From: Astropecten irregularis
Lineage: Eukaryota; Echinodermata; Asteroidea; Paxillosida; Astropectinidae
Length of the DNA stretch: 64,000 nt
Reading direction: 5' to 3'
Assembly (NCBI GenBank): GCA_963971285.1
Contig: OZ020251.1
Span: 1,860,001-1,924,000 of the forward strand
Position 1 is the first letter of the stretch; each line of letters starts with the position of its first letter. Position numbers and translations under genes: made by a program. The notes below the pieces were generated by a model that ran no database searches, was not told the DNA's origin, and was given only the letters and a program-made list of their open reading frames with translations. Positions 22,030 to 33,700 of the stretch are shown here, in pieces.

Positions 22030-22302
22030 AAGCTGTATCCTCTTTGAGTGATCCCCCATGTACCGTTCCCAGGATGCAGCATTGCTGCGTGTATCGGTGA
22101 AATGATCCTTGGGGTATGGCAGTGTGTGCGTGGTTGCATGGCTTCTGACTGCCAAACGAACAAAGATAATTGACTATTGGGATCACCAACGTAGGGCTGG
22201 ATGGCTCAGTTGGTAGAGCGCCTGTACGGTATTCAGGAGGTCGCCAGTTTGAATCTCGCTCCAGTCAATTTTTCTTGGTTCACTTTTCAATGACTTTAAA
22301 TT
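22030..22302 (+). repeat. Dispersed repeat with a tRNA-like module in its middle (family S)
   Basis: About 160 bp of conserved leader (CCTCTTTGAGTGATCCCCCA, GTGTGTGCGTGGTT, GACTGCCAAACGAACAAAG) precedes a tRNA-like module at 22194-22268 with A box TGGCTCAGTTGG and a degenerate B box AGTTTGAATCTC, then a tail TTCACTTTTCAATGACTT. The anticodon loop lacks U33 and the anticodon stem has a mismatch, so it is not a functional tRNA. The same order is seen at 29590-29876 on the minus strand, with partial copies at 30790, 59187, 60765 and 63080. Confidence 0.75.
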
Positions 22303-23214
22303 CAGTCAGTTTCCTTTGTGGTTATTTGATGATTATAAATATTATTATTAAGTGAATCGTGTAGGCCTTACTCAACAGCTTCTTGCATGCACTGGACCCT
22401 TGATAGGTATGGGTTGTCTTTGAACTTCGATGTCTTTATTTAAACAAATAATTTATTGTCCTAAGTAGGGCACCTCGATGCCAAATGGAACAAGGATTAC
22501 AGTAGGAGATTGTCAACAGTCCGTACTTAGAAGCGCGCTTAGGCCATGACAATGTAATTAAATGGCAATGTTCCACAAAATGTAATATTCTGAAACACAC
22601 AGCTAGTTAACATTGATGTTTTACCGATAATGCACATCTATCACGTTTTTTTGGACTCCGTTTTAATGGATCTGGGGACAAAATATCATAATCCGCCATA
22701 TTGGCGTCTATACCGATTATAAATCAAGCCTTTTCTTTTTCCAATAAATGAAAATCGCCAAAAATTCGAGCCAAAGGGTACAAACGGCTGTATCCCCTTA
22801 ATCCGATAAGAACTCCAACAATACGGCGAAATAGAAAACAGGTCTCAAAATTGGTCCATCCTCCAAAAAGCTGAGATCCAGTGGATGTGTGCACTTAATA
22901 ATAGCAGCTGTTGCTACGCTAAATCGCAGGCTATAATTCATTATTCTTTGAACATGGGGGTATAAAAATGCCCTGAGGCTAAATATTTGCTTGAAACGAC
23001 AGAAGGAGGCGTTTTGTTTAAATATTGGTCACGTCTGCGTCTTCGGTGTGGGGATAGTACTGTACGTTTTGACGAAAATAATAACGTTATAATTATGGAA
23101 GCTTATAGAAGTTGTATTTAAAACCAAGGACTTCTTCTTTTCGGGTCACTACACAGTTCCTGTAAAGTGAAGGGTCAAGGATGCAAGATCTGGCTTTGGT
23201 GTTGAAAGACTCCA

Positions 23215-23354
23215 GGGGTCAATTTCACCAAACTCATCGTAACTTACTATCAATCATAGGACTTACGAGGTAATGCATCCCTACATAGGATACAATGGGT
23301 TATCTTTCGTAACCCGAGTTACGATCGATCGTAGGGCTTCGTGAAATCGACCCC
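23215..23354. repeat. MITE family D copy
   Basis: GGGGTCAATTTCACCAAAC and GTGAAATCGACCCC are the ends, and the interior matches 14841-14980 nearly throughout. Confidence 0.85.
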
Positions 23355-23900
23355 TGATCTTTGGCAGTGCATGGCTCTGGTAGGAGGCAGACCAAGGACT
23401 CAATGGTGATACTTTCTGTCACCACTAACGCAAAATCAGATGATTCTGAGTTTCATCATTCTATGTTAATACAGTGATGGCTCCGGGTTCAAAACACAGA
23501 GCCAAATGATGGACTAAGTTAGGATACATCGTGCTTGATTTAGGATGAACTCTTGTATTTACAATGCTGTTATTTATTTACAATAATAATGTTTACTGAT
23601 TTGGCTATGGGATTTTTAGAACTATTCACAAAGTTATTAATCTTTAACAAATACTGGAGGAAACGGATGTCTCTATCTCAAATTTACTTTAGGCAAACAA
23701 TTATTTTAAGCCTCTATTATGTAATGTTGTAACTGGGGCGAATCTTGGTCTTATATCCATATAAGGGTACTTCCTCAATGTAGGCGTTCGGAGGAGTTTG
23801 CCCCGCCCACAATACTGCCTAATACTGCCTGACACCAACCAATGTACTATGTCGAGTATACGTCACGGTGCATGGTAGGGCTGGGTCTGAGGTATATAAT

Positions 23901-24134
23901 GGGCGTTTTCGAAACGGAGGCTTAGGCTCAGGCTCAGTCTCCAGATGACATGCTGAAAATACAGGTTGTGGTTTTCACTGAAGCTGAAGCTCTGTTTCCC
24001 CTTTCAAACCAGAGAATCTACTTCAGAACCGCAGTCAAAAGTCTCTATACTTTGATGCCCGTTGTTTGGAATTGATTTCACGAAATGGAACCTGAGCCTG
24101 AAACTGAGCCTGAACCTTCGTTTCGAAAACGCCC
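23901..24134. repeat. MITE family B, complete copy
   Basis: GGGCGTTTTCGAAACGGAGG at the left and TTCGTTTCGAAAACGCCC at the right, with the family interior between them. Confidence 0.85.
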
Positions 24135-24469
24135 AGTCTCCTCTCAAGAATGGACTCGATCTTAACAATATAACACTTCTATACCTCTGCTTTTAAAACT
24201 CCCTAAAGGGAATCCATCATTGACTCAGTCAATGCTGATCATGTTTCAAAGGTGGGTTTTTTTTTTGTTTTTTTTGGTGATGTGGCATTTTGTTGGGCCT
24301 ACTTGACTTATTGTAAGAATGGCCGACATAATTTTAGACGCTTCATGTAAATGTTATATTTATCGGCACATTGTATTCGTCGGATTTGTTAGCGATCACT
24401 GCAGCATTGCAAAACCATTGATTTCCAATGGAGCTCAATATAAAGTGCAAATCACTGGAGTAAACATTT

Positions 24470-24620
24470 TGTTCGCCGTGTGTCGCGCAGACGCCACGCG
24501 CAGTTGCCAACTCTGCGCGCGTGACGCGTGACGCTCACGTGCGGCGCGTGTTCGATTGCGCAACACCAACAGCGACAGGAGCAGCTAGCTAGCTCAATAA
24601 TAATTTTTTTAGGTGAGAAA
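24470..24620 (+). promoter_or_regulatory. CpG-rich promoter-like patch upstream of the PACSIN-like gene
   Basis: A short run very rich in CG dinucleotides (TGTCGCGCAGACGCCACGCG, GCGTGACGCGTGACGCTCAC, GTGCGGCGCGTG) stands out from AT-rich flanks and ends about 180 bp before the first ATG of the PACSIN-like gene. No TATA box is placed well. The transcription start was not resolved. Confidence 0.45.
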
Positions 24621-24749
24621 ATGTACAATAAAATGGTGGCAGTTTCTTCCACTTAGTAATAAAAAAACAAGCGTGTGTTCGATATTTTGTATATCAGAGG
24701 GCAACTTAATGATTTCAAGATGGATTTAGTGTAGGTGTTAGGAACCACG

Positions 24750-27700
24750 ATGGATCATGAGCCGAGGCAAGACGGCTCATTCTGGGATATTGGTGAGCCA
24801 TGGCGAGTCTTGAAACGCATTGAAAACGGCCACAGGTAACTTTGTTCAGATTCATTTCATTTTTTGGTGCTTCGCAAGGGAATTCATGCCCAACTCTTGA
24901 ATTCAACATCATTTAGATTACCACTAATATTTTGTTTCTGTCTTTTTCTGTCTTTTCTTTTTTATACTTTAAAAGGTGAACATGATTGTTGGCCCTAGGT
25001 CTACAATTATGTTCCCATAGGCTTAGATTTGTTTTGAAAACAAAAATACCATCTAGGCCTAGGCCTAAGTTTTAGTGTTGTTTTCCAGTAGGTCTAACGT
25101 TATTAGGCCTATGTATATTTTAATATGCATGTTTCTCTCCTTTTTCTACAACTCATTGACACCCGGAAAGGAATGGAATTGGCTCTCCTTGCCTTGGTGT
25201 TCCATAAATATTCCAGTATAAAGTCATTTTGAATGTTTGTTTCACAGACGTGGGCCTACCTTTATCAATGAAGGCAATGAAGAACCCTTTGTCCATTCAA
25301 CTCTAGTGACTGAGTTTATAATTCAAACCACTACGAGGTTAAAACGACGCAGGCTATACTCTTTTTGTCCGATTCTGATCCTGTGTGATTTTACTCCCCA
25401 CTTGTTGACACAGATCCTGCGATGGCTTGATGTCCATGATACAAGAACGTGCTGACATGGAGCTGAGATACGCTAAGAGTCTTAGACAGTGGGCTTCGAA
25501 ATGGGACGATGCGGTTGTAAAAGGTATATAGACATGATGATGGTGTGAGGTTAATTTTGTACAAGTACAGACCCATCATGAGTGAGATCTGAAACGTCTT
25601 GATAGTGGTATACAGACTAATATATCATAAATAATCCTAATTATTAAGGAAGATCCTGCTTTAGGGTCGAAACGTCAGGCCCTTCTATATAACCTAACAC
25701 CAGGCAAGAAATGATAGAAGTAATAAACTGCTCATCCACCTAATTAATGACCCGAAATACATAAAATGTTAATATAGTTACGAGGGCCTGTGTGAAGTTT
25801 TGATCCTTATAGCAGTATCTTTCTCAAAGGCTAAATTGGGAGTGCCTGACGTTTTGATCCTTATAGCAGGATCGTTCTCAAAGGCTAAATTGGGAGTGCC
25901 TGACGTTTTGATCCTTATAGCAGGATCGTTCTCAAAGGCTAAATTGGGAGTGCCTGACGTTTTGATCCTGATGGCAAGATCTTTCTCAAAATCTAAATGG
26001 TTAGGGGCCGATTTCACAAAGCAATGAGATTGATTTTGGAGGGCCTGACATTGCGATATATACACGTAGCAGGATCTTTCTCCGAAAGTTAATGGTCAGA
26101 GTTAGGAGTGCCGGACGTTTCAATCCATCCTGGCATCTTTCTTAAAAACTAAATATTTAGAATGAGGAGTGCCGGACGTTTCGAATCCTATAGCAAGATT
26201 CATCTCAAAGTCTAAATGATCAGAGTTGTTTGGGCCTCTGACGTTTCGATCTTATAGCGACATCTTTCTCAAAGGTTATGTTCAGAGATAGGAGTGCTGG
26301 TCGTTTCGATATTAACTTCCCCTGGTTTTCCGATTTTTCCGAGAAGGTGCTGTATACGGCTCGGTGTTGGCGGCCTGGCGCACGGCGCTGCAGGAGGCTT
26401 CGGCAGTAGCGAAGATTCACGAAGATTGCCGATCGAGACTGACCGGAGACCAGGGACCGTATCACAACGTGTACAGGTGAGACACTCAAGAAGACAGAGC
26501 TGAACTGGAGAAATTAACCAGAGGTAGTAATGACCCGACTACCTAATAAGACGCAGGACAATCTTCAGGGGATAACATTCCCTCTTTCACAAAAGACAAA
26601 ATAATGTTTAAGCAACTACATGTCTCTACCACAAAAGACAAAATAATGGTTAAGCAACTACATGTCTCTACCACAAAAGACAAAATAATGGTTAAGCAAC
26701 TACATGTCTCTACCACAAAAGACAAAATAATGGTTAAGCAACTACATGTCTGAATATCCTTATCTAGACATTGGCTTGGTTAACCATTTCGCTATACCGG
26801 CATTGCAACACGAAGCATCTTACAAGCTATCTCGGAGGCAAAGAACTACACCGTACCGCCTGCAAGAAGAAAACTTAGCTGTTACAAAAATCATGGCAGA
26901 TTCTCACTATCTCCAAGAAAATGATATGAACATTTTAAAGATGAATGTTATTTCTTCTTGGAGATTGCCTAGGACTGGTTGCCTGTAACTTGCCTCTTTG
27001 ACATCGGGCCTATCGTTCCAGATTCTGGGGTTAGTGTCTTTTACGCCACCCATATTATTTTCAGTATTTATTTAGCTTCTTCTGTTCCAAAATGAGATTA
27101 GTTACTTAAAGCAAATTTATTCATGGGTCGTGTAAACCCTAAAATGAACATATTTCAAAAAAATTTCAGTGAAAGAAAAACAAGTTTCTTACCAAAATAA
27201 ATACTGAAAACAGTATGGGTGGCGTAAAATACACTAATGCCCAGATTCTCTCACAGAAGTAAACATTTTGCCCAAGGGAAATTTCTTGGACTCTTTTTCT
27301 GCCCTGAAACAAAACAAAAATCCCCTTTCTGTAAGTATGCTGGCATCATTCCAAGGGTAAACGAAATTAATTTGATTCAAAGTGCATAATAATGTATGAG
27401 GCAAAACAGCTCATTGGAGAATCCGGTGATAATGACAGCCCACGTTAAGCTAAATCGACCTTGCACTTTACTTGGGATGGGAAAAACAATCGTACATATA
27501 AACAAAATGACAATAAAAGAAACAATTTTCATGACAAATGAATTTCATTTCAAGTGCGTCGCTTTGGGCAAAATAGTCACAGATACATCCGGTATTGATT
27601 TAATTATGATAGCTGGTGCAAAACAACGTCGGTTTATGAGCCTATGTGCAGTGCTTGGGGTGGTAGACCACTTCATAGTGGTTGGAGGTGCTATTCCATG

Positions 27701-30700
27701 AAAAAATACTGGTGGGGGAATTAATTGCCTTGCCGAGGGCGTAGGCACTGCCTCTGTTTCTGGTTCTGTTTTAAGTGTTATGAGATTATAAATCTTGCTT
27801 CAGTGTTAGGGACTGGTTTCTCCACACGTCACCATTATAAGGGTGGAGGCATTCATTGCTGCCTTGCTGTGGACTAGGTAGGCCTACCCCTTCCAATCCT
27901 ATTTATACTGAAAGAGATCATCAGTCTTGTTTCAGTGTGAGGGACTGGTTTTTCCACACCATAGGGGTGGAGGCATTCATTGCTGCCTTGCTGTGGACTA
28001 GGTACCCCTTCCAGTCCTATTTATACTGTGAAGAGACCATCAGTCTTGTGTCAGTGTAAGGGGCTGGTTTCTCCACACCATGGGGGTGGAGGCATTCATT
28101 GCTGCCTTGCTGTGGACTAGGTACCCCTTCCAGTCCTATTTATACTGTGAAGAGACCATCAGTCTTGTTTCAGTGTGAGGGACTGGTTTCTCCACACCAT
28201 GGGGGTGGAGGCATTCATTGCTGCCTTGCTGTGGACTAGATACCCCTTCCAGTCCTATTTATACTGAAAGAGATCATCAGTCTTGTTTCAGTGTGGGGGA
28301 CTGGTTTCTCCACTCCATAGGGGTGGAGGCATTCATTGCTGCCTTGCTGTGGACGAGGTACCCCTTCCAGTCCTATTTATACTGTGAAGAGACCATCAGT
28401 CTTGTTTCAGTGTGAGGGACTGGTTTCTCCACACCATAGGGGTGGAGGCATTCATTGCTGCCTTGCTGTGGACGAGGTACCCCTTCCAGTCCTATTTATA
28501 CTGTGAAGAGACCATCAATCTTGTTTCAGTGCGAAGGACTGGTTTCTCCACACCATGGGGGTGGAGGCATTCATTGCTGCCTTGCTGTGTACTAGGTACC
28601 ACTCCCAGTCCTATTTACACTGTGGAGAGACCATCAGTCTTGTTCCAATGTGGGACTGGTTTCTCCACACCATGGGGGTGGGGGCATTCATTGCTGCCTT
28701 GCTGTGGACTAGGTACTCCTTCCAGTCCGATTTATACTGTGAAGAGACCATCAGTCTTGTTTCAGAGTGAGGGACTGGTTTCTTCACACCATGATATGGT
28801 TGGAGGTAGAGGGAGGGAGAGGGGCCAGAGGAAGACCTCGCACTGGCTGTCCATGTCGCTTTCAAACACAAAAATTAATGCAAGCTCTGAAAATTGTCCT
28901 TACTTTTTCCGATGTAATGGGTAATCATGTCCCCCTAAAAAATGTGTCCGGTGGATAAAATATCAGATCCTTCGCCAAAGGAATCTGTGTGGGGAAAGAC
29001 AAAATAATAACCTGCATGGGTAATTCAGTCCACCCGGACACATTATGTGGGGTACAGGTTGACTCTTGACAACGGTCAATACAGGAGTCTTTTGCAGCTA
29101 TGGACCTATACCAATGACAAAAACATCATATGATTGGTCAATCAATAATCAATCTGTAATGACGTCATCATCTCATGCAGATGGACGAATGAGCACTACC
29201 ACCAGGGCGGTCCGGACGGCCTTCGGGAAATCGCGGAGGCTCGCCAGGCGTTTGCGGCTGCACAGAAGGACTACACCAAACTCCTCGCCAAAGTGCAACG
29301 CGCCAAAAAGGTCAGCTTAGGGGGGAATTTGGGTAAAGCTGCTTAAGCACCAAAATTTGCTTGAGCACCCAAAACCTTGGTAAATAAAATCAGTATGCCA
29401 GCCAAAACTCCTTTTCATGTTTTGCTCAGCAAGCAATGACCGAATACAACTTACAAGTCAAAAGCAGTAAACATTACATGGAAAATTGGCTGGTATTCCT
29501 GTTTGATCAAGGAAGACTTTTGGTGCAATAACAAATTATTTGCTTAATCAGCTCTATGAAATTGGCCCCTGCATATAGACCACAATATTATATATATCAT
29601 TATTATTGAAAAGTGAACAAAGAATAACTGACTGGAGCGGGACTCGAACCGGCGACCTCCTGAACACCGTACAGGCGCTCTACCAACTGAGCCATCCAGC
29701 CCTACGTTTGTGGTGACCCCAATAGTCAACTATCTTTGTTCGTTTGGCAGTCAGAAGCCATGAAACCACGCACACACCGCCACATCCCAGGGATCGTCTC
29801 AATGATACACGCAACAATGCTGCAACCTGGGAACGGCACATGGGGGATCACTCAAAGAGGATACGTGGTTATTTCACGAAAATATCATTATTAAACAGAA
29901 TGTATATAGCGCCCTAGTTCAAAAGGCCCTAAGGCGCTTCACAATGATTAACTGTACAGGTACCAGGAAAAATATCTAAAACGATATTCTAAAATACAGA
30001 TACGAGTTTAAGTAATACATAATATAAAAGATGCGCTATTAACATAAAAGTAAAATTAAGTGAAATTTTCTGTATATAAACTCATAATTTCATGGCTCCA
30101 CGCTCATCACTCGAGGGCAAAAGATTATTCTATCAACTGCATTCAACAATATCTGCATTGTTTCCTCCTTCCTGTATCATATATACAAAAAATTTACAAA
30201 TTATATGAAAACACTGCCCCTGTGGTGACGTCACGTTTAACAATCATACTGTGACTTTAATACTTCTCTTAGGAAAATGATGTCACTGAGCTACGCTACA
30301 AAGAGCGTTGCGAAACTTGTGACATACATGTACTTTTTTTCATCGTGCGAATTCCATTGAGTGCAATGTATGCTATTCATGTTCATGGTATCTGTTAGTA
30401 TCAACACGAAGTCTGTTTTTGTTGAATGTCACAGTGTATATTTCCGTTTATGGAAAAGCGTTCATTTATTTTGATACATTGCCAGGCCTCTTCCTTCTCT
30501 TTCAGGGGAAAATCCCCTAAGAGTGACGCCAATTGCACAGGCCTCGTAATGTGGCATGCACTTAATGTGACCTGTTAATTAATACAACGTCATTGCTTAC
30601 TGTGATAATGTTATTTCAATATGCAGTGACGTAGCCAAGTGTTTACCCAGCTTGGGCTTTGTCCAAAACCTTTGGCTGTGGCTACAATTAAAACACACTA

Positions 30701-33700
30701 CAATTTAAAGACAAACATATCCCTATACGAGAATTCTAACACCGAACCACTGATGCTTGTGCATATAGAAATAAACTGACAACATTATATTGTACGGTAT
30801 TCAGGAGGTCGCTGGTTCGAATCCCACTCCAGTCAATGTTTTCTTTGTTCACATTTCAATGACTTAAACATTCATTTAGTTCCCCCTTGTTGTTATATTT
30901 GACGATAACATTATGTTTGGTAATTTTGATCAATAAAAAAAGAAAAGGAATAAAAGGTGAATCAAAAACTAATATGCATCGGCCGGGAATCGAACCCGGA
31001 CCTCCCGCGTGGCAGGCGAGAATTCTACCACTGAACCACTGAACCACCGATGCTTGCACAATAAGTTATCAAATATAATAATAATGATTATTGTAGGGAA
31101 ATTCCATCATTGTAATTGCAGGTGTTGCTTTTCCAAGTGCTTATTATAAATTATCAGATGGGCCAGATAAAAGGCTGTAGATATACAGCTTATTAGACAA
31201 TAAAATGTTTGTAGTGACTATAATATTCAGTCAGTTAATTCCCATCATATCACACTATGATATGGAGGCATTATTCACATTATGATATAGATTGGGGAAA
31301 ACCAACTTTACTCTCCATGCAAAAAGGCAACTTGGGCTGCACAAATTACAATTTTTTATGGCAGTGTTTTCATAAAATGCAAGAAAAAAAAGGTGAACAT
31401 GGATTGGCGACTGTCAGTTCCTCCTGAAGATCAGTCTGCAATAGACCGATTAGGATGATGCCATCACTTGACTTATAGTGGGGATTTTGTCATCTCATTT
31501 GGCACAGAGCAGCGGTGGAAACGTGCAAAGAAGATTGTAGATGATATAATAGACCTCTTTGCTCGTTTCCACTGCTGCTCTGTGCCCAATGAGATGAACA
31601 AATTCGGTCTATTAAAAAAGTTGACAACTTCTCAAATTGCCTCGTGATATGAAAGGGAAAATTGGCTCGAAAGGGGGGCTTTTCTATTTCCTCAAATTAT
31701 CAACAAAAAGGTAACATTCAAGGAATTGCTGCCCTGCATCGGCCGGGAATCGAACCCGGGTCTCCCGCGTGGCAGGCGAGAATTCTACCACTGAACCACT
31801 GATGCTTGCACTAAATGAACTTAAAGAATAATAAATGGTTTGACATTTTGACCATTATTAATATTTAGAAAGAAAAAGGGGAAAAGTAAAATTAAAAAAA
31901 TAATTACACTGCATCGGCCGGGAATCGAACCCGGGCCTCCCGCGTGGCAGGCGAGAATTCTACCACTGAACCACCGATGCTTGCTCAAAATTAACTAAAA
32001 GAATAATAAATGGTTTGACATTTTGACCATTATTAATATTTAGAAAGAAAAAGAGGAATAAGTAAAATTAAAAATTATTAGCCTGCATCGGCCGGGAATC
32101 GAACCCGGGCCTCCCGCGTGGCAGGCGAGAATTATACTACTGAACCACTGATGCTTATACATAATGAACTTAAAGAATAATAAATGGTTTGACAATTTGA
32201 CCATTAATAATATTTAGAAAGAAAAAGAGGAATAAGTAAAAATTAATAGCCTGCATCGGCCGGGAATCGAACCCGGGCCTCCCGCGTGGCAGGCGAGAAT
32301 TCTACCACTGAACCACCGATGCTTATACATAATGAACTTAAAGAATAATAAATGGTTTGACAATTTGACCATTATTAATATTTAGAAAGAAAAAGGGGAA
32401 AATTAAAATTAAACAAATTATTACACTGCATCGGCCGGGAATCGAACCCGGGCCTCCCGCGTGGCAGGCGAGAATTCTACCACTGAACCACCGATGCTTG
32501 CTCAAAATGAACTTACAGAATAATAATGGTTTGACATTTTGACCATTATTAATATTTAGAAAGAAAAAGAGGAATAAGTAAAATTAAAAATTATTAGCCT
32601 GCATCGGCCGGGAATCGAACCCGGGCCTCCCGCGTGGCAGGCGAGAATTCTACCACTGAACCACCGATGCTTGGTGAAGCTAAAGTATTTTCCATGACAT
32701 ATACGCTTAGACTGAGAGGGAGAGCATGAAATTTGATGACGATGCTTTTTTTTTCGGTTCTACATAACTCTGGCTGCCAACAGAATTAGACTTGTTGAAG
32801 TCTGGCGGTAAACATGGTTTACAAGTTGTGTATTTTGTCTGGGGAATTCAGGGAATGCAGTTCAATTCAGCACTAAGTTAAGTTTGTTTCCATACAATCA
32901 TAATGAGATCAAGGGACAAAGTGCATTTAGATAAATAAATACTAAATTCTGTATACGGTTGATATGAATTTTAAATGACCCGACAGTCATTTGGGTTGAC
33001 GGTGCACGTAGAGGCATGGAAGTCATCTCTAATCAATTTTAATAGACATTAATGATAGCAGACGTTTACACAAAATAATACAGTCACGTACAAGTGTATC
33101 AGACAAAGAACGAAATGCAACCAATCTTCATGTCCAGGCTGTTTGAAGTGCAGAACAATTATACGATTCTAGCCTTACAACGTTGTATTTAGTTATATTT
33201 AGTTATATCTGAAATTTCTCTTAATTTATCTTAATTATTATAACTATTAATATTCAATGTAAAGGGGTAGACCTTTGTACAAGCTCCGGCTTCTTGTCTG
33301 ACCTCCTCATACTATTAGCTTACCTTGTAATAAATGTACGCAATGTAATAATATTATAATAGTATGAAATAAACCTGATCCTGAACCTGAACCTAATGCC
33401 GGTGCTCTATGCCAGGCAACAATAACTAATAAGAGGGAATGTATGGAAACATTTATAAGAGGAAGAATCTAAGAGAAACAAATACCTAGCTCTCTTATAG
33501 TATCAAAGACAGGTATGATTTTATTTAAAGGTTATATCATACTTTTGTTTTTATCAAATAAATACAGATTTATGGGCAAACATATCAAGACAAATACAGT
33601 TACAGTCATCTGTGAAAATTTCAGTACCATACGGAGCCCACTTTTTGAGAAAACAGTGAAAAATAGCCACAGTATTTCTTAAGTCTTTTCTCTTAGATTT

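Larger units (their letters stand above)
31735..32670 (-). repeat. Tandem tRNA-Gly array, about 173-bp unit, six copies
   Basis: tRNA-Gly copies start every 168 to 175 bp. The spacers are themselves conserved (GAATAATAAATGGTTTGACA, TTAATATTTAGAAAGAAAAA), so whole units were duplicated. Each unit has a T-run just past the tRNA 3' end on the minus strand, as needed for Pol III termination. The array is antisense inside intron 4 of the PACSIN-like gene. Confidence 0.95.

Noticed and set aside
22194-22268. tRNA gene
   Set aside because: A and B boxes are present, but the loop lacks U33, the anticodon stem is mismatched and the same module recurs inside a dispersed repeat.
24319-24531. 70-codon frame upstream of the PACSIN-like gene
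   Set aside because: It overlaps the CpG-rich promoter-like patch, does not splice into the gene in phase and has no family signal.
25778-26065. Repetitive minus-strand frame with an 18-residue repeat
   Set aside because: It is the 54-bp non-coding tandem repeat read in an open frame by chance; other copies of the same family are full of stops.
28412-28924. 170-codon open frame with repeated peptides
   Set aside because: It is produced by the 118-bp tandem repeat. The period is not a multiple of three, the frame shifts between units, and it lies in an intron of the PACSIN-like gene.
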